This document shows positions 1 to 9,600 of a stretch of 64,000 bases of DNA, in pieces. Positions within the stretch are counted from its first letter, which is position 1. Every line of letters begins with the position of its first letter. The notes beneath the pieces were generated by a model. That model saw only the letters and a program-made list of their open reading frames with translations. It had not been told where the DNA came from and ran no database searches. Both the position numbers and the translations under genes were made by a program. This stretch comes from CAVYHJ01 sp963768165 [NCBI: uncultured bacterium] (GTDB taxonomy: Bacteria > UBP4 > UBA4092): positions 62,001 through 126,000 of the forward strand of contig CAVYHJ010000027.1 of NCBI GenBank assembly GCA_963768165.1. Reading direction: 5' to 3'.

Positions 1-1400
1 CCTATAGGTTCAGTTTCAGGATTCCCATAGAGCAGCGTTATATTCCCCTCATTGGAAGTCAGTTCGGTGGTTCCCGAAGTCGGTTGCCATACCACCAGTT
101 TCTGACCCGTACTCCTATACGTCAGATCAAATTGACCCGCATTCACATTGACGCTGGTGGGTCCATAGGTATTATCCGGGGTCCAGATATCGCTGGACGG
201 AGTACTTAAATCATATGCCCGCAGAAAATTAAATCCCCCCGTTTCCAAAGCCGAAGAAAAATCTTGAAATGCCGGGGCACTTCCCGTGTAATTTGGATTA
301 TACACCAACCGTATATTGGCTCCCGCATTGTGTCCCGATTCCGTGACTTTCCTACCACCCGAGATGGATAAACTGATTACACCAGATGGATTTACTACCA
401 ATGGACTTTCCCACAAACTCGTCGTACCTGTACTGGGATTATTGAGAAACGCCAGTCGTACTCCATAAATTCCCTGTGAGGTATTCACGGCTTGCGGGTC
501 ATAAGTCATACTGATGATATGTCCCTCCCCGCCAGAATAATTCCAATTGGAAATAAGGACATTACTGTCGCTCAAAGTGACATTACTGGTACTCAGGGAA
601 AGCCGTGTTGCGCAGAGTTCGTTGGCAGATTGGACCGACAATTCCCACGTCACCCAGACATTGCTGTCCTGTCCGACAGAAAGCGAAAGGTCTTGCATAC
701 CGGTTTGGGTCGAGATAATATCATAAAGTCCCAATAACGCCCACCCGCCGGTATCGCTTACGTACTTATAAATTCGCAAATGACTGGTGTAATAAGCACT
801 AGTGCTATCCTGGTCTGTATACACCACACCCCCGACAATGGTATTGTCAAAGGGAGATACCGCTAACGATGCAATACATGGATAAGACTTAGTTACCGGC
901 AAACCATAAACCATCCCTGTTACAAGCTGATTATTAATGGGTGTATTCGGCACATGATACCCGCATCCATTGTAATTAGTAGTGCTATTGTTATAATGAT
1001 AACTACTAGCATTGCCATAAAGCACCATGGATTGATCTATCAGGGTATTGGAATTCCATGTCCCAGATACCACATCGTTCCCGATAAAATTAGTGTTAGA
1101 TTCCCTCATAAAAACCGTCTCACCACTGTACACAAAGGATATATCCCCAAATACATCTGTCGTATAGACCACAGAACCGTTGTAGTGGTATCCAACATCC
1201 AAGCGTCCAATCGGGTCAATGGTACTGGTACTCAAAGTTGCAGGGATAAGACGATAGGTCGAACTATTATCCGCTGTCCCGTTGGTATTGGTATTGCCCA
1301 AGGAGGCGAAGATGGAATAACGATAGGTGGTTCCACCCGTGAGTGTCGTCGTTTTCACGGCACCTTGATCTACCGCCGCACCGCGTCCTTTTGCGAGAAA
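1..1400 (-). CDS. Fragment of a large secreted beta-rich protein, 3' end beyond window, no clear start
   Basis: The minus strand is open for all 466 codons from position 1400 to the window edge, with no stop. The translation is rich in Thr, Ser, Asn, Gly and Tyr, as in extracellular beta-sandwich or propeller proteins. Its first 30 residues (TTTLTGGTTYRYSIFA and onward) look like the last strands of a fibronectin-type domain, so the true N-terminus seems to be missing. There is no ATG until position 1109; a GTG lies at 1358. The frame is the same as that of the gene ending at 1401, separated only by its TGA. It is either a 5'-truncated gene, the back half of a gene split by a nonsense codon, or a gene with an unusual start. 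No function is assigned. Confidence 0.6.
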
Positions 1401-2528
1401 TCAGTTAAGAATCTTTTGGGAATCATGGATAATTATTTCTGGCGGAGAGTCTTTCCATAATTCTTCCGGAATTCCTGTGGCATACACGGGGATAATCGCA
1501 ATGTCAACTTCTGTACTACCTGTCGGATGCACCGAATCAAACGCAAAGGTATATCCCGTCCAACTCAGAGAACCATCGCCATTAATAAAAGCGGTTGCAA
1601 TTGCTCCCCCAGGAGGAGGAAGCTGTGGGTCTTCATAAGATATAATCGCCAATTGTTGGTCAGGAGTAATCCGTAACCACCGTATACCTCCACCATTAGT
1701 ATATCTTTGACCAGTATCAGTCACATTTCCCAAAGTATCAATATTAAACAAAGCGATTCCCCCACCAAATAGTGTTGCCCAAACAAATTTATTATTTGAA
1801 GAAACTACCAAGTCGTCAATAGATTCCTCACTAATATTTAAAATTTGTGATGTCGAAACATTAAAGACGCTGTCAATGGTGAGAACCCCCAAGCCATCCC
1901 AACCCCAACTATAAAAGAATCCTAGTTTTCCGTTGGGTGTAAAAGCAAAATAAAAAGGCGAACTTACTTCAAGAGGATAGGTCGTAGTCAAGCTTAACGT
2001 CTTATCCTCATAATTAATCGTGTATGCGCTAAAAGTACTGAAAGAGGATACACCTAAAACCCCCCGACCTAAGGAGTCTATGTAAGGATGATCAATTGTA
2101 GGACTACTGGTTCCATTAATCATATCTCCGGTGGAGGTTAAGGAATAGATATTCCAAGATGTAATCACCAATTGGTTGTTGGGTGTAAAAGCAATGAAAC
2201 TACTGGGAGTGGTTGATCCAATGGAAACCAAACTCCCATCGGGTTGGATTTGATACCGGTAAATGGCATCACTCGCAGCAAAGAGAAACCGATAATCTGT
2301 TGAAATAGCTAGAGACCCGGTGTCAAAACCCTGTCCTCCTGTAGTATATTGAACATTGGGATCTATGATTTGTCCATTGGATAAGATTTTTAATTGGTAA
2401 ATTTTTTCAGGATTCTCTTCCCCCACGACCACAAACAAACTATAATATGCCACGTAGGCATGACACAAGGATGTCATGCCTACCAGAAAAATGGCTATCA
2501 TTAGGAATGTCACATTTCGTTTTTTCAT
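1401..2528 (-). CDS. Secreted beta-propeller-like (lactonase/YVTN-type) protein
   Basis: This 375-residue protein starts with a Sec signal peptide (Lys-Lys-Arg, hydrophobic stretch, cleavage near CHA-YV at about residue 24). The mature part has repeated segments such as PNNQLVITSW, PNGKLGFFYS and SNNKFVWATLFGG, about 40-50 residues apart, typical of seven-bladed YVTN/6-phosphogluconolactonase-like propellers. These usually act as extracytoplasmic binding or scaffold proteins. GAGGA stands about 8 bases before the ATG. The product ends ILN-TGA, and the same frame then stays open to the window edge, so the C-terminus may be a nonsense truncation. A perfect 11-bp inverted repeat lies inside the signal-peptide codons. 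Confidence 0.7.
   Translation of the reverse strand: MKKRNVTFLMIAIFLVGMTSLCHAYVAYYSLFVVVGEENPEKIYQLKILSNGQIIDPNVQYTTGGQGFDTGSLAISTDYRFLFAASDAIYRYQIQPDGSLVSIGSTTPSSFIAFTPNNQLVITSWNIYSLTSTGDMINGTSSPTIDHPYIDSLGRGVLGVSSFSTFSAYTINYEDKTLSLTTTYPLEVSSPFYFAFTPNGKLGFFYSWGWDGLGVLTIDSVFNVSTSQILNISEESIDDLVVSSNNKFVWATLFGGGIALFNIDTLGNVTDTGQRYTNGGGIRWLRITPDQQLAIISYEDPQLPPPGGAIATAFINGDGSLSWTGYTFAFDSVHPTGSTEVDIAIIPVYATGIPEELWKDSPPEIIIHDSQKILN
2454..2483. repeat. Perfect 11-bp inverted repeat of the GTAGG-headed hairpin group, inside a CDS
   Basis: GTAGGCATGAC, an 8-base loop, then GTCATGCCTAC. It lies in frame in the signal-peptide region of the propeller-like gene, encoding roughly VGMTSLCHAY. Other GTAGG-headed hairpins in the window are intergenic. 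Confidence 0.6.
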
Positions 2529-2767
2529 CTTTTTTCCTCAGTTATATTATACTCCATTCATCGTATGACAACATTAATTTATTACGGATACAACTCTCTG
2601 AAAAATAGGGTTGCGATGGGAGTCCCGTCTCAACCATCCCACATAAAAACTGGATTCTCCTCAATCGGGGTTGAGGGCTCAGGTCGAGGAAGACAAAGTG
2701 GGGTGTGCCAATTTGGCATAGTTAAATTTGCGATTTAAGGGGCTTAAAATGTCTCAAAATTGGGTCT

Positions 2768-2811
2768 GAGTTATCTCCCTATTTTCTCCGTATTATCTCC
2801 GTATTGTCTCC
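2768..2811 (-). repeat. Tandem 11-bp repeat array, four units (GGAG-NNN-RTAC family)
   Basis: Read on the minus strand, four consecutive units of exactly 11 bases: GGAGACAATAC, GGAGATAATAC, GGAGAAAATAG, GGAGATAACTC. The GGAG head is constant and the three bases after it vary. Related arrays occur at 27585-27617 and 58294-58337, both also intergenic. Confidence 0.75.
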
Positions 2812-3282
2812 CATTGAAAAAGAGTGAGGATTTGGTTCGGGACTATATTTAAGACTCTTTCACATGAGTTTATTGTTTATAGGTCAATTTTGAGAGGTTT
2901 TTGAAGGTTTTAAAAGAGGAGGTGGTAAATTTGGTTTTTATAAGATGGATGAGGTGGAGGAGTACCTAGGAGGGTCTGAGCCTCTTAGGTTACCCTCCGT
3001 ACCCGAACCGGCTCTTTCGGGTCAGGAATTTCTCCCAAAGTGGTTAACCGAGGGAATACGTTTTGCTTTTTGCTTATTAGAGATATAAATCTGTCACAGG
3101 AGAAAAATACTCTATTCAAAGAAAATAATAATATCTTTTTTCTACAACGCTTTCGTGAACGGTTCTCAGGATTTTAGCCCAATTTAAGAGTATCATATTT
3201 TACAATAGAAAAGTCTAACAATTTGCTCTTTTTCTGCAAATTTTCTATACTTAAAGACTTGCTTTAAAATTTAATCTTGTAG

Positions 3283-3307
3283 GGGTTGGGTATCCCGACC
3301 CGTTTTT
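3283..3307 (+). terminator. Terminator-like or attenuator-like hairpin before cysK
   Basis: GGGTTGGG, loop TAT, CCCGACCC (8-bp stem with one G-T pair), followed by G and five T. The next base begins the AGGAGG Shine-Dalgarno (3308-3313) of the gene at 3319. The position suggests conditional read-through or a terminator for upstream transcription. It also belongs to the GTAGG-headed hairpins. Confidence 0.45.
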
Positions 3308-3318
3308 AGGAGGCCAAA

Positions 3319-4341
3319 ATGCCAGTTGCTCGAAATATGTTATATGCCATTGGAAAAACACCACTGGTCAGATTACGTAAAGTTACACGGGGGTTAAAAC
3401 CAAAAGTTTTATGCAAGGTGGAATATTTCAGCCCCACGGGATCACTCAAAGACCGGATTTATTTTGAAATGATTACCCGTGCAGAAGAGCGCGGGGACTT
3501 AAAAAAGGGGATGACAATTCTGGAATGTTCAACGGGAAACGCGGGAATTGCCTGTTCTTTTGTCGGTGCTTTGAAAGGATATAAAGTAATTATTGTAATG
3601 CCCGCCGGTATGAGTGAGGAACGCAAAAAAATTATTCGTTCTTATGGCGCGACGATTATCGAAACCCCGGGCGGAGAATCGGATGTGGATTTATCCATTC
3701 AAAAATTAAGAGAATTCAAAGCCAAGGAGCCTAGTAAATATTGGGAACCGGCACAGTTTGAAAACCCCGATAATATCTCCGCACATTATAAAACCACCGG
3801 TCCGGAAATTTGGAAACAATCGCGGGGTAAAGTGGATATTTTTGTCGTCTCGCAAGGTACCGGTGGAACATTAACCGGTGTCGGACGGTTTTTGCGGGAA
3901 CAGAATCCGCAAGTCAAGTTATTCGCCGTGGAACCTGCCGAATGTCCGCTCCTTTCCAAAAGGCAATGGGGCGAGCATGCCATTGAAGGAATCGGCGATG
4001 GGTTTGTCCCGAGAAATCTTGATGTCAGCATGTTAACTGGAATTGTGACTACGACATCCCATGAAGCCATTGAGACAGCGAACAGTCTGGCGTTGAAAGA
4101 AGGTATCTTCTGCGGTATCTCCAGCGGATGTAATATCGCTGCAGCCATTAAATTAGCTAAAAAGTATCCCGAAGCAAAGAATATTGTCACGCTGATTAAT
4201 GATACCGGCCAGCGTTATTTCTCCACAGCCTTATGCGGGGAAGTCAAACATGTAGAAGTCCCGGAACGGGAACATCCCATGGATTCCTATACCAAGGAAC
4301 AATTGGATAAATATCAAAAAAATTGGGTTATTGTAGAATAA
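3319..4341 (+). CDS. cysK: Cysteine synthase family PLP enzyme
   Basis: This 340-residue fold-type II PLP enzyme probably makes L-cysteine from an activated serine (O-acetyl- or O-phosphoserine) and sulfide in the cytoplasm. The PLP lysine is Lys44 in PTGSLKDR; the substrate loop is STGNAG (71-76); the phosphate-binding glycine loop GTGGTLTG lies near residue 182; ISSGCN follows near 271. The TGNAG loop and PTGSLKDR differ slightly from classical CysK (TSGNTG), so a CysM-like or related beta-replacement enzyme is possible. AGGAGG sits 5 bases before the ATG. The following glycosidase frame overlaps its 3' end. Confidence 0.85.
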   Translation: MPVARNMLYAIGKTPLVRLRKVTRGLKPKVLCKVEYFSPTGSLKDRIYFEMITRAEERGDLKKGMTILECSTGNAGIACSFVGALKGYKVIIVMPAGMSEERKKIIRSYGATIIETPGGESDVDLSIQKLREFKAKEPSKYWEPAQFENPDNISAHYKTTGPEIWKQSRGKVDIFVVSQGTGGTLTGVGRFLREQNPQVKLFAVEPAECPLLSKRQWGEHAIEGIGDGFVPRNLDVSMLTGIVTTTSHEAIETANSLALKEGIFCGISSGCNIAAAIKLAKKYPEAKNIVTLINDTGQRYFSTALCGEVKHVEVPEREHPMDSYTKEQLDKYQKNWVIVE

Positions 4342-5903
4342 CTTTGAGAATTCAAAAATATAGTAAAAAATGCGGTGGGAACTTTTGTTTTATCTATTCC
4401 CGACGCGGTTTTTTTTTATTTTCGTTCCTTTTGCTATTCATTGTAAAGACCGTTGTCGTTGCCGATTCAAAATCTCCCCAACGTGAGTTTCGTGCTGTCT
4501 GGATAGCCACGGTAGAAAATACGGATTGGCCTTCTGAAAAAGGACTGCCGGTCGAGAAACAAAAAAAAGAATTACTCCAAATGCTGGACACGGCAACCGC
4601 CCTCCATTTGAATGCTGTGATATTACAAGTCCGGCCGGAGGGCGATGCGATTTACGATTCCAAACTGGAACCTTGGTCTCGATACCTTTCCGGAACTGAA
4701 GGACAACCGCCAGACCCATATTACGACCCATTGCAGTTTGCCGTGGAAGAATGTCACAAACGATGTTTGGAAATTCACGCATGGTTTAATCCGTACCGTG
4801 CCAGTATCACTCAAAAGACTGAACATTCTTCGCTGCATATTTCTAATGTTCATCCTGATTTGGTCCATCCCTTTGGCAAATTAGTATGGATGGAACCGGG
4901 TGACCCGCAAGTCAAACAACATACCGTGGATGTCATCATGGACGTGGTCAAACGGTACGATATTGACGGGGTTCATTTCGATGATTATTTTTATCCCTAT
5001 GATATTGCTCCAAAGAATCCTTTCCCGGACAATGCCGTGTATCGAAAATATAGAGCCAGAGGCGGAACCCTAAGCCTGAACGATTGGCGCAGGGATAATA
5101 TCAATTCTATGGTTCAGGATGTGTACGATAGTATTAAAAAGGAAAAATCCTGGGTGAAGTTCGGGATTGCCCCTTTTGGCATTTGGCAGCCGGGATATCC
5201 GCCGGGAATTGTAGGTTTGAATTCTTATAACGAGCTCTATAGCGATTCCCGCAAATGGCTTCAAAATGGGTGGGTGGATTATTTAACTCCGCAACTCTAT
5301 TGGAAAATAGCACCTCCCAAACAAAGTTATCCTAAATTACTCGAATGGTGGTTGCAGCAAAACACCAAAGGACGGCATGTTTATCCTGGAAATAATATAA
5401 GTAATTTAGGATTCAGAAGTAAAAAGGCTTGGCCTCTTTCTGAAATCGTGGATCAAGTTCATGTTACCCGAGAACAAGGTGCCTTGGGAAATATTTTTTT
5501 CAGTATGAAAGTTCTCATGGAAAACCCACACAGGTTCCGGGAGTTATTATTAAAGAATTGTTATCCCAATCCAGCCCTTGTTCCCGCCATGCCCTGGCTC
5601 GACAAAACAATACCTAAAGCGCCGATAGATGTATCCGCCCAAATAATTCATCAAACCAAAGTCCAATTGAAATGGACTCCAGCGGAAGATTCAACTATTT
5701 GGCACTGGGCGGTATATAAAAGAACTGAATCCACCGATTGGCAATTGGTCAGTGTTTTACCACTTTCTCAAACGTCTTTTCAGGATGATTATTCCGGTAC
5801 AAATAAAGATGAGAGATACCATGCAATGGGTATTTCCTACGCCGTGACTTCCCTAACCCGCCTTGCCAATGAAAGTCCTAAAACCGAAATCGTTATTAAA
5901 TAA
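4323..5903 (+). CDS. Secreted GH10-like (DUF187/YngK-type) family glycosidase
   Basis: Residues after a basic, strongly hydrophobic N-terminal segment (FFLFSFLLLFIVKTVVVADS, a signal peptide) match the family of secreted glycosyl-hydrolase-like proteins that begin with REFRAVWIATV. The barrel shows HAWFNPYR, YDIDGVHFDDYFYPY with the likely acidic catalytic residues, and GIAPFGIWQ. A C-terminal Fn3-like domain (about 445-526) follows. These proteins are thought to attack cell-wall or other polysaccharides. The start is unsettled: the longest frame uses TTG at 4323 inside the cysK end, with another TTG at 4344; no ATG is in frame before the signal peptide. Translation is probably coupled to cysK. 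Confidence 0.8.
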   Translation: MGYCRITLRIQKYSKKCGGNFCFIYSRRGFFLFSFLLLFIVKTVVVADSKSPQREFRAVWIATVENTDWPSEKGLPVEKQKKELLQMLDTATALHLNAVILQVRPEGDAIYDSKLEPWSRYLSGTEGQPPDPYYDPLQFAVEECHKRCLEIHAWFNPYRASITQKTEHSSLHISNVHPDLVHPFGKLVWMEPGDPQVKQHTVDVIMDVVKRYDIDGVHFDDYFYPYDIAPKNPFPDNAVYRKYRARGGTLSLNDWRRDNINSMVQDVYDSIKKEKSWVKFGIAPFGIWQPGYPPGIVGLNSYNELYSDSRKWLQNGWVDYLTPQLYWKIAPPKQSYPKLLEWWLQQNTKGRHVYPGNNISNLGFRSKKAWPLSEIVDQVHVTREQGALGNIFFSMKVLMENPHRFRELLLKNCYPNPALVPAMPWLDKTIPKAPIDVSAQIIHQTKVQLKWTPAEDSTIWHWAVYKRTESTDWQLVSVLPLSQTSFQDDYSGTNKDERYHAMGISYAVTSLTRLANESPKTEIVIK

Positions 5904-5937
5904 TGTCTAAAGTTTAATGTCTAAGGTCTGAAGTTTA
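5901..5937. repeat. Short direct repeat between convergent genes
   Basis: TAATGTCTAA occurs at 5901-5910 and 5915-5924, with AGTTTA copies at 5911 and 5932. It fills the gap between two convergent genes. No terminator is obvious. Confidence 0.4.
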
Positions 5938-7278
5938 GAACCTTTTCCATAATTTTTTAGCGGATTCTCTGGATTTGGCGAGGACTTTCTCTTCATCAAT
6001 CGTGGTGAATTTGCCATTTTTGAGAATAGTTTTACCGGAAGAAACTACGGAATGGACTTTGGCTCCAGACAAGCCGTAGACCAAATGACCCAGCCAATTG
6101 GCTTTAGTGATCGGTGTCGGAGGGATATAGTCCAATAGTAGAAAATCCGCGGCACCGCCTTTTTCAATCTTGCCGATTTTTTGTTGGAAGATTTTACCGA
6201 CGATATTGGAATTATTCTCGAATGCCATTTGCACTGCGTCCGAAAATCCTTCCTGTGGTTTCAGAGAATGAATCCGCGGGAGAAGAATCGCCAACCGCAA
6301 CTCGTTAAACATCCCATCCGTCCACCCGTCAGACCCCAGTCCGACTGGAATTCCATGTCCTAATAATTGACGGATAGGCGCGATTCCTACAGCGTTATTG
6401 GAATTGGAATGGGGATTGTGAATCACCGTTGTCCCGGTCTCTTTCAGAATGTCATAATCCATCGGGTCGAGATAAATGCAATGTCCCACAATGGTTTTAT
6501 TGCCGAGAATCCCAAGCTTATTCAAGCGTACTATGGCTGACTGATACCCGCGGGCTCTGGCGTCTTCTAAATCATACCGGTCTTCACAGACATGAATATG
6601 GCACCCGCTATCCAAATCTCTTGCAGCGTCCGCGCAAATTTGCAAAGACTTATCGGACAAGGTAAAGGAAGCGTGTAAACCAAATAAAGTGGATATACGA
6701 GGACTGGGTTTCGATTTGTTTTTTTTGATAAACCGAATATTCTCCTCGACCCCTTGTTGAAATTTCTTCGCGCCGTCACGGTCAGAGACTTCGTAACACA
6801 AACAAGCACGAACGCCAAATTCATTTACTGCCTTTTCCAAAATATCCAGTGACCCCGCGCAGATATTGGGACTGGCGTGATGGTCAATAAATGTGGTTGT
6901 CCCATGCCGGATACAATCCATCAATTCCACCATCGCCGAATAATACACCGATTCTTTATCGAGCGCCCGGTCCAACCGCCACCATAACCGCTGGAGAATT
7001 TGAATAAAGTTTTCCGGCGGTGGGTCTTTCAAGGAAATCCCACGCGCCAACCCGGAATAAAAATGAGTATGCGCGTTAATCAGGCCCGGAATAACGAATT
7101 TTCCCTGCGCATCCCATTGTTTTTCTTTTGGATATTTCTTAATTAATTTAGCCGAATCCCCAATCTCTTGAATATAAGAGACCCCATGCAATGGGCCATC
7201 CTGGTAATAAATGGCCCCTTTTTCTAAAATAGTTTTTCTATTATCCAAAGTTATAATAAATGCATTGGTTAACAACAT
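5935..7278 (-). CDS. ssnA: Putative aminohydrolase SsnA (amidohydrolase superfamily)
   Basis: This 447-residue metal-dependent hydrolase of the TRZ/ATZ type likely deaminates or hydrolyses a heterocyclic or guanidino compound in the cytoplasm. Metal ligands visible are His70 and His72 (NAHTHF), a His in HIHVCED, a His in VGHCIYL and the Asp in GLGSDG. The long shared stretches DPPPENFIQIL, LWWRLDRALD, FIDHHASPN and CYEVSDRDG are typical of SsnA, often found with selenium or purine catabolism genes. None of those are here: it converges on the glycosidase and precedes the tRNA. The ATG has only a weak GAGAG upstream. Confidence 0.8.
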   Translation of the reverse strand: MLLTNAFIITLDNRKTILEKGAIYYQDGPLHGVSYIQEIGDSAKLIKKYPKEKQWDAQGKFVIPGLINAHTHFYSGLARGISLKDPPPENFIQILQRLWWRLDRALDKESVYYSAMVELMDCIRHGTTTFIDHHASPNICAGSLDILEKAVNEFGVRACLCYEVSDRDGAKKFQQGVEENIRFIKKNKSKPSPRISTLFGLHASFTLSDKSLQICADAARDLDSGCHIHVCEDRYDLEDARARGYQSAIVRLNKLGILGNKTIVGHCIYLDPMDYDILKETGTTVIHNPHSNSNNAVGIAPIRQLLGHGIPVGLGSDGWTDGMFNELRLAILLPRIHSLKPQEGFSDAVQMAFENNSNIVGKIFQQKIGKIEKGGAADFLLLDYIPPTPITKANWLGHLVYGLSGAKVHSVVSSGKTILKNGKFTTIDEEKVLAKSRESAKKLWKRF

Positions 7279-7293
7279 GATTTATTCTCTCAT

Positions 7294-7314
7294 GTAGGAA
7301 CGTTGCATGCAACG
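7294..7314. repeat. GTAGG-headed palindrome
   Basis: GTAGG, two bases, then the perfect palindrome CGTTGCATGCAACG (7301-7314), in the leader region of ssnA. It resembles the hairpins at 2454, 3281 and 26732. Confidence 0.5.
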
Positions 7315-7488
7315 CCTAGTCTCATTCAATACAAGATGAGGCTGAAAACAAAGTCTATGGACATCTCATACAGGGATCTATCCGTGAGGCTGTAAATAAG
7401 CTGGATGATATACGGTTAGTGTATAGGGAGTGTACAGATTTTGCGATAGCCAAGTAAGATACTTGATTTATCATAAGTTACAAAGAAA

Positions 7489-7564
7489 TGGTGGAGACGA
7501 CGGGGGTCGAACCCGTGACCTCCAGACTGCCAGCCTGGCGTTCTCCCAACTGAACTACGTCCCC
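7489..7564 (-). tRNA. tRNA-Ala (GGC anticodon)
   Basis: The reverse strand folds as a 76-nt tRNA: acceptor GGGGACG/CGTCTCC with a G3-U70 pair (the alanine identity element), D-arm, anticodon stem CCAGG/TCTGG with loop CTGGCAG giving anticodon GGC at 7531-7529, a T-arm with GGTTCGACC, and an encoded 3' CCA (7491-7489). Confidence 0.95.
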
Positions 7565-7856
7565 ATTTTTACCTTCATCATGGCATTACCCATGACCTTC
7601 TCGATTCCTATCGGGACATACTCCATATGGAGTTTTGTCTCAATGAAATTAAGAGACAATAAGTATACCGTTAAAGAGCAATTCCTTCAAGTTGAAAGGT
7701 ATAAAAGAGGTGAAAAGGATAAATAATAGGGTATTGGGAAAGGGACAGTAAACCCGAAGTGATGGAAAATGGTATAATGGGATAGAGAAACATATATTAC
7801 CGTATGTGGGATTGCGATATACCTATCCTACAATTTTTAAAGAAAATAGGATTTTT

Positions 7857-9596
7857 ATGGTACGAAAAGGTAAAAAATTGATCGGTGAAATGCTGATCGC
7901 CAAAGGAATTATACAAGAAGACCAGTTAGAAGAAGGGTTGCGGAATGCCAAACAATCCGGGGAAAGAATTGGAGAAGCTCTTGTCAAACTGGGGTATGTT
8001 ACAGAGGAAGAGGTGTTAATCACCCTTTCTGATCAATTGGGTATTCCCTTTCTGAAAATTAAAAACCTTCAAATCGCGCCGGAAATCGTTGCTAAAATTC
8101 CCGCAAAATTCGTTCTTCATTATAAGTCCATTCCTGTCAAAGAGGAGAAAAAATATCTCCAGATCGCCACCAGCGACCCGCTGGATATTCATACTCTCGA
8201 CGATATTCGAATGCTGGTGGGTCAGGAAATAGAGCCGGTTATCGCCACCAACGATGATATTTCCGAAGCCATTAAAAAATATTACGGAATCGGCGCGGCA
8301 ACCATGCAGCAGATGAATGATAATAAAACAGAAACAAAAGATGTGGAAATGATTGGCGGAGAACATACCGATCTCGACCGGATTGGGGATATGGCCGAAG
8401 ATGCGTCCGTGATTACTTTCGTGAACCAAATTTTCGCGGAAGCGTTCGGTATGCGCGCCACGGATATTCATATCGAACCGTTTGAAAAGGATTTACGGGT
8501 ACGGTATAGAATTGACGGTCTGCTCTATGAAGCGCCCGTACCAGCGGCAATAAAGCGGTTTCAAGCAGCGATTACCTCCCGCGTAAAAATCATGTCGAAC
8601 CTGAATATCGCCGAACGGCGGCTGCCGCAAGATGGTCGTATTGAATTGCGTATGACCGGCCAATCGTATGATTTGCGTGTTTCGACCATACCCACGGCCT
8701 ACGGAGAATCTATCAGTATTCGTATTCTCGACCGGAGCAGCGTGTTGCTTTCACTGGAACAATTGGGTCTGGGTGAAGATGGATTACAGAAATTTAATAT
8801 ATTACTTAAAAAGCCTCACGGGATTATCCTCGTTACCGGACCGACGGGTAGCGGGAAAACAACGACGCTTTATGCTTGTTTAAACAAAATCAATTCGATG
8901 GATAGAATGATTATTTCTATTGAAGATCCCATTGAATATGAACTTTATGGAGTCAACCAGATTCAAGTGCAGGAACGGATTGAATTGACTTTTGCACGAT
9001 GTCTCCGCGCGATTTTACGGCACGACCCCAATATCATTCTGGTAGGTGAAATCCGGGACCATGAAACTGCGGAAATTGCCATTCAAACCGCATTGACAGG
9101 CCATTTAGTTTTTTCGACATTGCACACCAACGATGCGGCGGGGGCGGTTACCCGATTACAGGATATGGGAATCGAACCTTTTCTAATCGCCTCTTCTGTT
9201 GAAGGGATGATTGCCCAGCGTCTCGTACGGTTAATTTGTGAAAATTGTAAAAAAGAATATACCCCAGACCCGAAATTGGCGGAAATGGTTTGTAGTGGAA
9301 TCGGAGATATCACGCCGGTGAAACCCAGTGAATTGAAATTATATCGCGGGGTAGGATGTGAATCCTGCCGGTACACCGGATACCGTGGACGTACCGCCAT
9401 TTATGAAATTATTTTATTATCGGAAAAAATCAAAAGTCTGGTTATGCAGCGGGCAGATGCGGGACAAATTAAACAGGCGGCGTTGTCCGTCGGCATGCGG
9501 ACGCTGCGTATGGACGGGTGGGTCAGGGCGATTAATGGAAAAACTACCGTGGATGAGGTGCTCCGGGTTACTCAGGAAGAAGAGATCATAGACTAA
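7857..9596 (+). CDS. gspE: Type II secretion / type IV pilus assembly ATPase (GspE/PilB), copy 1
   Basis: This cytoplasmic hexameric ATPase powers pseudopilus or pilus assembly. The N-terminal MshEN/GspE_N domain (about 1-140; LIGEMLIAKGIIQEDQLEEGL) precedes the catalytic core. Walker A is GPTGSGKTTTLY, the Asp box is IISIEDPIEY, Walker B is IILVGEIRD, the His box is FSTLHTND, and a four-Cys zinc knuckle is formed by CENC and CESC. The frame extends upstream to a GTG at 7806, but ATG 7857 follows TAGGA at good spacing and begins with the conserved MVRKGKKLIGE, so it is preferred. The gene runs directly into gspF. Confidence 0.9.
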   Translation: MVRKGKKLIGEMLIAKGIIQEDQLEEGLRNAKQSGERIGEALVKLGYVTEEEVLITLSDQLGIPFLKIKNLQIAPEIVAKIPAKFVLHYKSIPVKEEKKYLQIATSDPLDIHTLDDIRMLVGQEIEPVIATNDDISEAIKKYYGIGAATMQQMNDNKTETKDVEMIGGEHTDLDRIGDMAEDASVITFVNQIFAEAFGMRATDIHIEPFEKDLRVRYRIDGLLYEAPVPAAIKRFQAAITSRVKIMSNLNIAERRLPQDGRIELRMTGQSYDLRVSTIPTAYGESISIRILDRSSVLLSLEQLGLGEDGLQKFNILLKKPHGIILVTGPTGSGKTTTLYACLNKINSMDRMIISIEDPIEYELYGVNQIQVQERIELTFARCLRAILRHDPNIILVGEIRDHETAEIAIQTALTGHLVFSTLHTNDAAGAVTRLQDMGIEPFLIASSVEGMIAQRLVRLICENCKKEYTPDPKLAEMVCSGIGDITPVKPSELKLYRGVGCESCRYTGYRGRTAIYEIILLSEKIKSLVMQRADAGQIKQAALSVGMRTLRMDGWVRAINGKTTVDEVLRVTQEEEIID

Positions 9597-9600
9597 CTTT

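Larger units (their letters stand above)
2529..3318. other. Intergenic region, about 790 bp, repeats and hairpins, no gene seen
   Basis: No convincing ORF. It holds a four-unit 11-bp tandem repeat (2768-2811), a hairpin in the region 3000-3026 with arms ACCCGAA/TTCGGGT, and a terminator-like hairpin directly before the cysteine synthase Shine-Dalgarno (3283-3307). The first 30 bases carry the leader of the gene ending at 1401. Confidence 0.5.

Noticed and set aside
492-1460. Plus-strand ORFs over the first 1.5 kb
   Set aside because: The minus strand is open throughout with secreted-protein composition; the plus-strand frames are shadows.
2529-3318. Possible SAM or T-box riboswitch ahead of cysK
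   Set aside because: No match to the SAM-I core or T-box sequence could be seen; only repeats and a terminator-like hairpin are present.
7430-7726. 98-codon plus-strand ORF across the tRNA-Ala gene
   Set aside because: Its segment GGDDGGRTRDLQTASLAFSQLNYVP is the translated antisense of the tRNA, a known false gene. The downstream 48-codon part from ATG 7579 has no support either.
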